This document shows positions 51,315-63,077 of a stretch of DNA of 64,000 nucleotides, piece by piece. The notes under the pieces were generated by a model. That model did no database searches. It saw nothing but the letters and a program-made list of their open reading frames with translations, and was not told where the DNA came from. This stretch comes from an uncultured Acidilobus sp. JCHS (lineage in GTDB: Archaea > Thermoproteota > Thermoprotei_A > Sulfolobales > Acidilobaceae). The stretch's first letter is position 1, and every line of letters starts with the position of its first letter. The stretch spans positions 62,001 through 126,000 of the forward strand of contig AYMD01000001.1 in the NCBI GenBank assembly GCA_000495735.1, read 5' to 3'. Made by a program: the position numbers and the translations under genes.

Positions 51315-51889
51315 GCCTCCTCGAGGCCCTTGAAGCCCTGTGGCCGAGCTTCTTCTCGGCGTTCATCCTTAACATGATACCATTTGGCGCGCCGCCCTAT
51401 GTAGTAATAGTGGCCTATGAGGCCAGGCACGGCCTCGGCCTCTGGCCGCCTGTCCTCTCGGCCGCCCTAGGCGCTGCCCTAGCTAAGATGATAATGTACT
51501 ACCTGGGGGTCGGCCTCAGGAGGCCCCTGAGCAGGAACAGGAACGTCAGGCTCTTGGCTAGGTACTCGACGTCAGGCTGGGTCTACCTGTTGGCGTTCAT
51601 AGCTGCCGTCATCCCTGTGGTCCCGCTTGATGACTTCATTTACCTGGCCGGAGGGGCGTCAGGCCTGAGGGCCTTAGCCATGGCGGCCGCAGCTGTAGCA
51701 GGGAAGTTCGTGAAGACGATAGCCGAGACCCTGGCCATAATTTACGTTAGTGACCTCTTCGCGGGCGCCCTTCACGTCCCTCAGCTCTACGTGCTCCTGT
51801 TCTTCACGGTGGGCGGCGCTGTGGCCGGCGTCATAACCTTCGTGCTTGACTGGGAGTCCTTGGCGAGAAGGCTCGGCATTAAGGTCTAA
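51311..51889 (+). CDS. DedA/VTT-like membrane protein
   Basis: A 192-residue membrane protein with about five hydrophobic segments. It has the SNARE-associated/VTT-like pattern: FFSAFILNMIPFGAPPYVVIVAY, GAALAKMIMYYLG, VIPVVPLDDFIYLAGGASGL and GKFVKTIAETLAIIY. DedA proteins affect membrane homeostasis and lipid flipping in bacteria; the archaeal role is unknown. TTG start overlapping EF-1-beta by 4 bases. Confidence 0.72.
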   Translation: MSLLEALEALWPSFFSAFILNMIPFGAPPYVVIVAYEARHGLGLWPPVLSAALGAALAKMIMYYLGVGLRRPLSRNRNVRLLARYSTSGWVYLLAFIAAVIPVVPLDDFIYLAGGASGLRALAMAAAAVAGKFVKTIAETLAIIYVSDLFAGALHVPQLYVLLFFTVGGAVAGVITFVLDWESLARRLGIKV

Positions 51890-51904
51890 AGCCCTCGCCG
51901 TTCA

Positions 51905-52030
51905 CATTATCAGCGCCCCGCGGCCAACGCCCGGCGGCGCTGGGCTGACGGGGAGTCGTAGCTCCCGGAGTGAAGCCCGGTCTCTGGCTGCGGGGACACC
52001 TTCGGCCATGGTGCAGAGTATTACCTTTCA
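51905..52030 (+). ncRNA. Candidate structured RNA upstream of the rRNA promoter
   Basis: GC-rich and foldable, unlike other gaps here. Possible elements: CAGCGCC/GGCGCTG; GGGCT/AGCCC enclosing GGGAG/CTCCC with GA-containing asymmetric loops; CTCTG/CAGAG enclosing CACC/GGTG. It lies before the predicted rRNA start site and has no clear promoter of its own. Strand and limits uncertain. Confidence 0.25.
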
Positions 52031-52056
52031 GGCGGGGCCCTGACTACCAGCAAGCG

Positions 52057-52064
52057 TTATAAAC
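52057..52064 (+). promoter_or_regulatory. TATA box of the rRNA operon
   Basis: TTATAAAC within GCGTTATAAACCC, about 175 bases before the 16S 5' end, predicts a start of transcription near 52088 and a leader that contains the 16S processing stem. Confidence 0.65.
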
Positions 52065-52173
52065 CCTGGACCTGTAAAGTGATATAGCGCGGTCCCGCAA
52101 GGGACCTGAAGCTTAACACATGGGGGCCTAAGCAAACCCTGGGGACGTTACCCTAGGGACGCTTGGGCCTGAC

Positions 52174-52213
52174 GGGGGCCCGTGGGCCACGCAACGGCAG
52201 CGTCGAGTCCGCC
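52174..52213 (+). other. Pre-16S processing stem, left arm with BHB
   Basis: Pairs with 53733-53772. From the outside in: GGGGGCCCGTGGGC pairs fully; CACGC pairs GCGTG, with bulge AAA on the right arm (53756-53758) and AAC on the left arm (52193-52195); then GGCAGCGTCGAG pairs on with U-G and one mismatch. Two 3-nt bulges around a 5-bp helix make a BHB-like site, the substrate used by the splicing endonuclease to release pre-16S rRNA. Confidence 0.85.
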
Positions 52214-52232
52214 TCAGCCGCCTTGCGGCTGA

Positions 52233-53728
<1,496 letters not shown>

Positions 53729-53732
53729 CGCC

Positions 53733-53772
53733 GGCGGGCTCGACGCTGTCGCGTGAAAGCCCACGGGCCCCC
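53733..53772 (+). other. Pre-16S processing stem, right arm with BHB
   Basis: Right arm of the stem that begins at 52174, with bulge AAA at 53756-53758. See the left-arm entry. Confidence 0.85.
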
Positions 53773-53875
53773 ACCGCCGATGCAGTCCACAAGCCCCAGG
53801 GCTTGTGGGCGAAGGGCGCTAAGGGCCTCCTTAGGCCCTGATGAGCGCCGTCCGCCCGTGGGGCTGTGCCCAGAT

Positions 53876-53891
53876 CTGGGCCGGCCTCACC
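53876..53891 (+). other. Pre-23S processing stem, left arm
   Basis: CTGGGCCGGCCTCACC pairs perfectly with 57021-57036. Inside it, GG/CC, TGC/GCA and CCCCTGG (53909-53915)/CCAGGGG (56992-56998) continue the stem with unpaired bases between, including TTT at 57018-57020, consistent with a BHB-type cleavage site, although less regular than that of 16S. No tRNA gene is in the 16S-23S spacer; it holds only hairpins such as GGGCCT/AGGCCC near 53823-53838. Confidence 0.75.
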
Positions 53892-53916
53892 AGGGGCACC
53901 TGCTTAATCCCCTGGC

Positions 53917-56990
<3,074 letters not shown>

Positions 56991-57020
56991 CCCAGGGGCT
57001 AGGGGCTTAGGCAGACCTTT

Positions 57021-57036
57021 GGTGAGGCCGGCCCAG
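57021..57036 (+). other. Pre-23S processing stem, right arm
   Basis: GGTGAGGCCGGCCCAG pairs with 53876-53891. A pyrimidine-rich run at 57083-57110 (TCCTCTTGGCCTCCTCCTC and on) follows and may serve in termination of the rRNA transcript. Confidence 0.7.
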
Positions 57037-57117
57037 AGGGTATACGGCCTCACGGGCGGGCGGCGCGAAGGGCTACGCTTTAGTTCCTCTTGGCCTCCTC
57101 CTCTCCCAGGTGCTGAT

Positions 57118-58281
57118 ATGAGGGCCCTGGGCATAGACCCAGGCACTGGCACCTTCGACCTAGCTGTTGTGGACGGCGAGAGGGTGGTCTATGAGGACAG
57201 CCTCCCCGCAGCTGAGGTGGCTGAGGACCCGGAGAGGCTCGTAAGGGCCATAGAGGCCTCCAGGGCTGACGTCATAGCCGCCCCCTCAGGTTACGGCGTC
57301 CCCTTCACCTGGGCAAGCGACGTCAGGGACCCCCTCAGGTTCACCTACGAGGTCCTCCTGCTCAGCACGCGGGAGCAGATAGCCAAGGCCTCAGGAGAGC
57401 TGGGGGTCAAGGTCTACGAGGCGCTGGCGCTCGTGGTGAGCCAGCTGGTCAAGGCCGACGTAAGGGCGGTCTTCGTGCCCTCCGTCATACTCCTCAGGAC
57501 TGTGCCAGCCTACAGGAAGTACAACAAGGTCGACATGGGGACAGCTGACAAGCTGGCCTCAGCCCTCATAGCTGTTCACGGCCTGGCCAGGAGGAAAGGG
57601 GTAAGGCCAAGCGAGGTCAGCGCGGTGGTGCTGGAGCTCGGCTTCGGCTACAACTCTGCCATAAGCGTGCTCAGGGGGAGGGTGGTCGACGGCATAGGGG
57701 GCACCTACGCCTCCTTCGGCCCGCTGACCGCTGGCTCGCTGGACCTGGAGGTGGTCGTAGGGGCGCCGTCCTGGAGCAGGTTTGACGTATACAAGGGGGG
57801 CCTCGCCGAGGTCTGTGGCACGTACGACCTGAGGGAGGCCGAGCGCAGGTATGAGGCTGGGGAGGAGCCCTGCGCCTCCGCCTACAGGGCCTGGCTTGAG
57901 GGCGTGCTAAAGGACGTGGCCAGGGCCTCGGTGCCTATAGGCAGGGAGGCCGGCACTGTTGTGCTCAATGGGAGGTACTCAGGCCTGAGGAGCCTGAGGG
58001 AGGCCCTTAGGGAGGCGATGCCCGACGTTGAGGTCGTGGAGGGCAGCAGGCTCCCCGGCTCCTCAGTAACTAAGGAGGCCTCTCAGGGCTACGCAGCCAT
58101 GGCTGCCCACGCGGCCGGCGGGGGAGAGGGGCTGCTCGAGGAGGTCATGAGGGTTGCTGACATAGACTCGGCCTGCGGCACGGTAGCTGACTACGTAGTC
58201 CACCCTGCGGCAGCCCCCCTGAAGGAGAGGGTCAGGAGGGCCTACGTGGAGAGCGTGGCCAGGCCTAAGCTCTGCCCTTAG
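57118..58281 (+). CDS. DUF1464 family protein (acetate/butyrate kinase-like fold)
   Basis: Archaeal family annotated as predicted butyrate kinase, biochemically uncharacterised. Starts MRALGIDPGTGTFDLAVVDGE, the phosphate-1 motif of the ASKHA fold. Later parts are VVLELGFGYNSAISVLRGRVVDGIGG (phosphate-2-like) and GTVVLNGRYSGL (adenosine region). The frame is open into the rRNA trailer from 56917, but the family N-terminus starts at ATG 57118. Length of 387 is normal. First gene after the rRNA operon. Confidence 0.85.
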   Translation: MRALGIDPGTGTFDLAVVDGERVVYEDSLPAAEVAEDPERLVRAIEASRADVIAAPSGYGVPFTWASDVRDPLRFTYEVLLLSTREQIAKASGELGVKVYEALALVVSQLVKADVRAVFVPSVILLRTVPAYRKYNKVDMGTADKLASALIAVHGLARRKGVRPSEVSAVVLELGFGYNSAISVLRGRVVDGIGGTYASFGPLTAGSLDLEVVVGAPSWSRFDVYKGGLAEVCGTYDLREAERRYEAGEEPCASAYRAWLEGVLKDVARASVPIGREAGTVVLNGRYSGLRSLREALREAMPDVEVVEGSRLPGSSVTKEASQGYAAMAAHAAGGGEGLLEEVMRVADIDSACGTVADYVVHPAAAPLKERVRRAYVESVARPKLCP

Positions 58282-58574
58282 CCCGTGCCCAGGGTCCTGA
58301 GGACAGCCTCAACTCCCCTCTCGGCTATGAGCCTCCTAAGGGGCTCAGGCACGTTAAAGCAGTCCCTCCCCCTCTCGAGCAGGCCCACCTCTATGAGCTC
58401 CTCAATGACGCCCGCGGGGTCCCTGATGCCCTTCTTGCTCAGGTCACGGATGGCCCTCAGGTCGCCAACGCTCACGTTATCAAGGAAGTACAGGAAGGCG
58501 TCCCTGGCCTCGCCCTTCAGGCCCCTGGCAAGCTCCAGCAGCCTTGACGCCTCAGCTCGCCACCCCTCACTCAA
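58278..58574 (-). CDS. Small winged-helix-like protein, unknown
   Basis: A 98-residue helical protein. The pattern FLDNVSVGDLRAIRDLSKKG followed by PAGVIEELIEVGLLERGRDCF looks like a winged helix with a recognition helix, so DNA or RNA binding is possible. No named family recognised. ATG start. It converges on DUF1464 with a 4-base overlap and is divergent from the HhH-GPD-like gene. Confidence 0.6.
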   Translation of the reverse strand: MSEGWRAEASRLLELARGLKGEARDAFLYFLDNVSVGDLRAIRDLSKKGIRDPAGVIEELIEVGLLERGRDCFNVPEPLRRLIAERGVEAVLRTLGTG

Positions 58575-58626
58575 GGCTGATTATCCTCCTCCAGGGACAC
58601 CTAGGAGGACTTAAGGGTGCGCCTCG

Positions 58627-59640
58627 TTGAGGGTTGAGGTTAACGAGGAGAGGGCCAGGGCCGTAGGCGCGCTGATAGGAAGGGCCGTTAAGGACGTCAG
58701 GCCTGACCCCTTTGACGACCCCAGGTATTACCCGCCGCCCGGGGCGCCGAGGAGGCAGGTCATGTCGTACTTCCTCGTTATGGTGGCCATGGACCACAGG
58801 CTCAGCAGGGGAAGGAGGCAGTACGAGGCAGTGATAAGTGGAGAGCTGTACCACGGTGCTGACCTCCTTTACAGGCTCGGGGCCCAGAGGCTCAGTGACG
58901 ACCCAGGGTTCTTCGAGGCAGAGAGGCTTGCCAAGGTCACCGAGAAGGACGTTGAGGAGTGGCTGACGATCAAGGACGAGAGGGGAGGTGCCGCTAGGCC
59001 CCCTGACCCCTCAGTCAGGGCCGAGCTCCTCAGGGACCTCGGGGTGAAGCTGTTGAGGCTCTTCGACGGGGACCCGATGAATATAGTCCTCGAGTCCAAG
59101 GGCTACCTCAGGACTGGGGTCTCGGGGGGCTTCATAGACCTCCTGAAGGCCTTCAAGGCCTACCAGGACCCAGTTGAGAAGAAGGCCTTCCTCCTGGCCA
59201 AGTTCATAGAGAGGAGGGGGGTTATCAGGTTCCAGGACCCCCAGAACAAGGACGTCCCTGTGGACAACCACCTGACAAGGATAGCCCTGAGGACGGGCAT
59301 AGTAGAGGTTGACAGGGGGACGCTGGCGAGGATAGCGAGGTGGCTGCCCTTTGAGCCTGAGGAGGACGTGCTCCTGAGGCTCGCGGTGAGGAGAGCCTAC
59401 AGGGTGGTTGCCCAGGAGGCAGGCCTTGACCCATTCGTCATGGACGACTTCCTCTGGCTCTTCGGGAGGAGGTGCTGCACCTTCGAGTCGCCTTCGTGCG
59501 CGGCGGGCTGCTCGCCCCGCTGCAGCTCAATGGAGGGCTGTTCGGAGGGCGCGTGCGTACTGGCTAAGGCATGTAAGGCCTTTGAGGACAGGACCTACCT
59601 GGTGCCTGAGCACAGCTTTCAGGAGACGTGGTGGTACTGA
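58627..59640 (+). CDS. HhH-GPD-like protein with Cys-rich C-terminus
   Basis: A 337-residue protein. The middle reads GDPMNIVLESKG ... FKAYQDPVEKKAFLLAKFI ... VPVDNHLTRIALRTGIVEV, which aligns by eye with the endonuclease III HhH-GPD core (PGVGRKTA ... VDTHI), keeping a Lys in the hairpin and the Asp of VDNH. After LDPFVMDDFLWLFGRRC come ten further cysteines (FESPSCAAGCSPRCSSMEGC and on), a possible iron-sulfur or zinc site. A DNA glycosylase or lyase role is a hypothesis. GTG/TTG-type start at 58627. Adjacent to AcnX. Confidence 0.6.
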   Translation: MRVEVNEERARAVGALIGRAVKDVRPDPFDDPRYYPPPGAPRRQVMSYFLVMVAMDHRLSRGRRQYEAVISGELYHGADLLYRLGAQRLSDDPGFFEAERLAKVTEKDVEEWLTIKDERGGAARPPDPSVRAELLRDLGVKLLRLFDGDPMNIVLESKGYLRTGVSGGFIDLLKAFKAYQDPVEKKAFLLAKFIERRGVIRFQDPQNKDVPVDNHLTRIALRTGIVEVDRGTLARIARWLPFEPEEDVLLRLAVRRAYRVVAQEAGLDPFVMDDFLWLFGRRCCTFESPSCAAGCSPRCSSMEGCSEGACVLAKACKAFEDRTYLVPEHSFQETWWY

Positions 59641-59641
59641 C

Positions 59642-60841
59642 TTGTACCTGACTAGGGAGGAGGAGAGGGTACTGGCCGGCGAGGAGGGGTGGGCCAAGGC
59701 CAAGGCCCTTGAGGTCGTTGTGAAGGTAGGTGAGGCGCTGGGCGCTGAGAGGCTTCAGCCCATAGTGCACGCGCACGTCTCGGGGGTCTCTTACTATAAC
59801 ATAGGGGAGCCGGGGAGGAGGCTCCTGGAGGACCTGGCGTCCTCAGGGGCTAGGTTCTCGGTACCAACCACTGTTAACCCCATAGGCTTTGACCTTGACG
59901 CCCCGAGCTCTTTGAGCGTAGCCGAGATAGACGATAGGCTCGTGGAGGGTCAGAGGGCCATAGTGAGGGCCCTGGCCTTCATGGGCGCCAGGCCGACCTT
60001 CACGTGCACGCCCTACTACATTCCTGACGTCAGCGGGCTGAGCAGGGGATCCAGCGTGGCGTGGGGGGAGTCCAGCGCTGTAGTCTACGCTAACAGCGTC
60101 CTCGGCCTGAGGACCAACAGGGAGGGAGGTCCTCTGGCCCTCATGGCCGCCATAGCTGGGAGGACCTATTACTATTATATGCACGTGGACTCGGAGCGGG
60201 TACCGAGGTCGTCCTACAGGCTTGAGGCCCCCAAGGGCTACGTAATAGACTCGGCGAGGGCTGGCGTCCTGGGCGAGCTGCTCGTGACAAGGCACAGGGA
60301 TCGCAACCCTCCAATGCTCATGGCGAGGCTTGGCGTCGAGGAGTTCAAGGAGCTGGCCGCAGCGGTGGGGGCTGCAGGGGACCTGCCAATGGTATTCGTC
60401 CCAGGGCTCACCCCTGAGAGGCCGCCTGAGAGCGTTGAGCTGGAGGAGGTCATAGACTACAGGGAGGTCGAGAGGAGGCTTGAGGAGCTGTCGCTGCCGG
60501 GTGACGTAGACATGGTGTATCTTGGATGCCCGCATGCGAGCTCCACCCAAGTAGAAAGGCTGGCCTCAGAGCTCTCGAAGAGGACCCCGAGGCCCGGGAG
60601 GCCGACCCTCCTCATAACAATGTCTAGGCATGAGGAGGCGAAGCTCTCAGCAGAGGCCAGGAGGACGCTAAGACGGTACGGGGCCCTGCTGGTCAGGGAC
60701 ACTTGCCTCGTGGTTAGCCCCGTCAGGGGAGGCCTAAAGGTGGTCACGGAGAGCTACAAGGCGTACTTCTACCTGAGCCGCAAGGGCCTTAAGGTAGGCC
60801 TCGAGCCCCTCGAGGAGATAGTGAGGAGGCTGGCGGCTTGA
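59642..60841 (+). CDS. Phosphomevalonate dehydratase large subunit (AcnX/DUF521)
   Basis: Large subunit of aconitase X, an iron-sulfur dehydratase acting on mevalonate 5-phosphate in the archaeal mevalonate pathway for isoprenoid lipids. Motifs: YLTREEERVLAG at the start, SVPTTVNPIGFDL, TCTPYYIPDVSGLSRGSSVA, and GESSAVVYANSVLGLRTNRE. TTG 59642 is the start supported by homology; the frame is open upstream to 59408 but that part lies inside the HhH-GPD gene and is low-complexity. Overlaps the small-subunit gene by 4 bases. Confidence 0.9.
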   Translation: MYLTREEERVLAGEEGWAKAKALEVVVKVGEALGAERLQPIVHAHVSGVSYYNIGEPGRRLLEDLASSGARFSVPTTVNPIGFDLDAPSSLSVAEIDDRLVEGQRAIVRALAFMGARPTFTCTPYYIPDVSGLSRGSSVAWGESSAVVYANSVLGLRTNREGGPLALMAAIAGRTYYYYMHVDSERVPRSSYRLEAPKGYVIDSARAGVLGELLVTRHRDRNPPMLMARLGVEEFKELAAAVGAAGDLPMVFVPGLTPERPPESVELEEVIDYREVERRLEELSLPGDVDMVYLGCPHASSTQVERLASELSKRTPRPGRPTLLITMSRHEEAKLSAEARRTLRRYGALLVRDTCLVVSPVRGGLKVVTESYKAYFYLSRKGLKVGLEPLEEIVRRLAA

Positions 60842-61230
60842 CCCTTGAGCTGAAGGGAAGGCAGCTGGTCCCAGGCAGGGCTCTGGGCGAGGCCGTGTTC
60901 ACAGAGGCCTTATCGTTTTACGGCGACGTTGACCCCAACACAGGCCTCCTCAGGGACGGCAGGAGCGTGGCGGGCAAGGTCGTAGTGGCGCTGAGGCCTA
61001 GGGGCAGCACGGTGGGCAGCTACGTGATATATGCGCTCAGGGCCAACGGGCTGGCGCCGGCCGCCATAGTCATGTCCCGCGTGGACCCAATCATAGTGGC
61101 CGGCTGCGTCCTGGCCTCGATACCCCTGGTCTCGGAGGTGCCCGAGGATGGGCTGAGGTCAGTGAAGGACGGGGACCTGGTCGAGGTGCTGGGCGACGGC
61201 AGGGTTGTAGTTCATGGCCACAAGTACTGA
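60838..61230 (+). CDS. Phosphomevalonate dehydratase small subunit (DUF126)
   Basis: Small swivelling-domain subunit of AcnX. The 130-residue protein shows LVPGRALGEAVFTEALSFYG, DPNTGLLRDGRSVAGKVVV, RGSTVGSYVIYAL and PIIVAGCVLASIPLV, all diagnostic. TTG start overlaps the large-subunit stop (TTGA). The two subunits are co-encoded in most archaea having the modified mevalonate pathway. Confidence 0.92.
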   Translation: MTLELKGRQLVPGRALGEAVFTEALSFYGDVDPNTGLLRDGRSVAGKVVVALRPRGSTVGSYVIYALRANGLAPAAIVMSRVDPIIVAGCVLASIPLVSEVPEDGLRSVKDGDLVEVLGDGRVVVHGHKY

Positions 61231-61232
61231 GG

Positions 61233-61967
61233 CTAGTCCGGCTGCGTCACCCTCCTCAGAAGGTCCTCATCTATTTTCTTATACCTCTCGAGGCTTCCCA
61301 CGTCAACCCACGGGCCGTCGTAGATGTACGCCTTGACCTTCTTGCCAGCCCTTATCATGGCTGGCACGAGGTCCCCCATTATATCGAAGGACGTCCCGAG
61401 CTCCCCCTCGAACTCCTCTAACAGGCCTGGCCTGAGCGTGAGGACGCCTATGGAGACCTTCATGTCAAGCCATGGCTTCTCCCTAAGTTTCGTCACGTTC
61501 CCTTCGCCATCAACTTCCGCTACGCCGACGGGGACCTGGTACCTCGACGCCAGCACTATAAGGGCGTCGGCGTTGAGCTTCCTGTGGGCCTCTGCCACAT
61601 CTGACGCCCTTATGGGCGCCAAGATGTCGCCGTACCAGACCACTATGGGGTCGCTGTCAAGGAGGTGGTGCTTGTAGGCCTTGAGGAGAGAGCCTCCGGT
61701 GTTCCTGTAGGTCTCATCGTCGACGCTGTAGTCTATCTTTATCCCGAACCTGTCGCCGTAGCCAAAGTAGTTCCTGATATACCTCCACTTATAGCCTACC
61801 AGGAACACGACATGGGTTACCCCGCCCTTTATGAGCAGGTTAACTACCAGGTCGGCCACGGGCCTCTCGTCAGGGCCTAGAGGTATCATGGGCTTCGGTA
61901 TGAGGTCCGTGTAAGGCCTAAACCTTGTGCCCTCTCCTCCTGCCAGGACGGCTGCAGTGAGGGACAA
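61233..61967 (-). CDS. Sugar-1-phosphate nucleotidyltransferase
   Basis: NDP-sugar pyrophosphorylase-type enzyme; the sugar (glucose, mannose or other) is not certain. Motifs: AAVLAGGEGTRFRPYT, IPKPMIPLG, VVWYGDIL and WVDVGSLERY. The frame extends to 62021, but a TATA box (AGTTATAAAG, minus strand near 62003-62012) predicts transcription start close to 61978, so TTG 61967 (MSLTAAVLAGG) is the likely start. No left-handed beta-helix domain follows, so it is the short form. Confidence 0.87.
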   Translation of the reverse strand: MSLTAAVLAGGEGTRFRPYTDLIPKPMIPLGPDERPVADLVVNLLIKGGVTHVVFLVGYKWRYIRNYFGYGDRFGIKIDYSVDDETYRNTGGSLLKAYKHHLLDSDPIVVWYGDILAPIRASDVAEAHRKLNADALIVLASRYQVPVGVAEVDGEGNVTKLREKPWLDMKVSIGVLTLRPGLLEEFEGELGTSFDIMGDLVPAMIRAGKKVKAYIYDGPWVDVGSLERYKKIDEDLLRRVTQPD

Positions 61968-62063
61968 AGCTGCCCCCTCGCGTTTCTGTACTTGATGCAG
62001 ATCTTTATAACTTCTAGGCATCAGTCCGAGGCTTCAAGGCTTAAGGCCTTATAACTTGGCTGA

Positions 62064-62096
62064 ACCTTTTCATATTGATAGAAAACCTTTTATATT
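62064..62096 (+). promoter_or_regulatory. Tandem TATA-like promoter elements
   Basis: ACCTTTTCATATT and ACCTTTTATATT are repeated 21 bases apart. The second, TTTTATATT, predicts a start of transcription near 62117 on the plus strand, where no protein gene follows. These are among the most AT-rich promoter elements in the window. Confidence 0.5.
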
Positions 62097-62116
62097 AGTC
62101 TGTGACAGATCCCACT

Positions 62117-62315
62117 GATGACCCCTCACCTGATGGGGGCGCTGCCCCAAGGGCGAGGGCGATGAGGCCCCTCAGCCCCCTGTAGATGGGGGCCCCGTGC
62201 CGTTGGGCCCGACGGCCGCCCATGATACCCACAGGCGCCGCTGGGGCTCTGTGGGCGAGGTGGAAGCCCCTAGGCGCAACGGACAAACATGAGCTGATGA
62301 GGGCGAGCGCCTAGG
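62117..62315 (+). ncRNA. Candidate structured noncoding RNA (or decayed mobile element end)
   Basis: GC-rich segment without a convincing reading frame, in a 497-bp gap (61968-62464) between coding genes. Hairpins visible: GGGGC/GCCCC (about 62135-62148), CCCCC/GGGGG with a 7-nt loop (62176-62192), CCCACAG/CTGTGGG (62228-62234 and 62249-62255), and CCTAGGCGC/GCGCCTAGG (62269-62277 and 62307-62315). The upstream tandem TATA elements suggest it is transcribed. A remnant of an IS605-type tnpB tail with its RNA is an alternative that I could not confirm. Confidence 0.35.
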
Positions 62316-62493
62316 GACAAACGGCTCCGTAGGGGCCCTGCTGGGAGGCTTCGTACTTCAGGGCAGCGGGCTCCTAGGAATGACGCCGCTCAAGGCCACC
62401 ATGTGGACCTTCGCGGCCTTCGCAGTAATATCATCAATAATGCTTGTCATGTTGCCAAGAGGGCCTAAGGCACAACTAGCACGTCAGCCTTAG
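62293..62493 (+). pseudogene. 3' remnant of a membrane transporter gene (MFS-like)
   Basis: One frame, open from a TGA at 62290-62292 to TAG 62491-62493, reads TNGSVGALLGGFVLQGSG and then WTFAAFAVISSIMLVMLP before a short polar tail. This looks like the last two membrane helices of an MFS-type transporter. No start codon context or upstream transporter sequence exists; the 5' part is replaced by the structured segment. Its last 29 bases overlap the convergent uspA gene. Confidence 0.5.
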
Positions 62494-62893
62494 TGGACTT
62501 GCCCGCCACCTTGTGGGTCACGCTGCCCAGGACAAGCCTTTCAAGCCTTGAGAGCCTCCTCCTGCCGAGGACTATGAGGTCGCAGCCGTTGACGTCAGCG
62601 TAGCCGACTATGGTGTCGCCTGGGTCGCCGGTGAGGACGTCAAACCTGACCTTAAGCCCCTCGCCCTCAAGCCTAGAGGCGACCTCCGCGAGCTTCTTCC
62701 TTGAGGACTCTATTATCAGCGAGAGGTTAACCGCGTCAGGCACTACTATCTCGCCGAACGCCATCGAGCTGGGAGGTATCACTGTTAGGAGGCAGAGCTC
62801 GCTGCTGAACGCCTTAGCCAGCTCAACGGCCTTCCTGAGCGCCTTCTCGCCGCCCTCGCTGCCGTCATAGCCCACAAGGATCCTCTTGTACAA
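62465..62893 (-). CDS. Universal stress protein (UspA family)
   Basis: A 142-residue nucleotide-binding stress protein. KRILVGYDGSEGGEKALRKA at the start and the ATP-binding loop VLGRRRLSRLERLVLGSVTHKV (GxxGx9G type) near the end. TTG 62893 is chosen because the TATA box ATTTATAAAATC (62922-62932, minus strand) lies within the longer frame that opens at 62950. Single gene with its own promoter. Confidence 0.9.
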   Translation of the reverse strand: MYKRILVGYDGSEGGEKALRKAVELAKAFSSELCLLTVIPPSSMAFGEIVVPDAVNLSLIIESSRKKLAEVASRLEGEGLKVRFDVLTGDPGDTIVGYADVNGCDLIVLGRRRLSRLERLVLGSVTHKVAGKSTKADVLVVP

Positions 62894-63077
62894 GGAGACC
62901 CCGCTTCTAATATCACAAGGAGATTTTATAAATGTTAGCGGTAGCGTCATAAGTGGCCCGATGAAGAGCGCTGCAAGCGCGACGCAGTGAGCGAGGCCTG
63001 TGTTGCAGAGGGCATTGCCGATGAGGACGTCGATAGGCCTGAGCGCAGCTGTGAGGAAGCTGTCCCCGGCTGAGGTG

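Noticed and set aside
53729-53916. tRNA-Ala in the 16S-23S spacer
   Set aside because: No cloverleaf; the spacer contains only processing stems and short hairpins.
59408-59641. 78-codon upstream extension of the AcnX large subunit
   Set aside because: Low-complexity Arg/Ala/Ser stretch read out of frame through the preceding gene; the family N-terminus begins at TTG 59642.
61968-62021. Upstream start of the nucleotidyltransferase
   Set aside because: It lies upstream of the predicted TATA box and start of transcription; MSLTAAVLAGG is the natural N-terminus.
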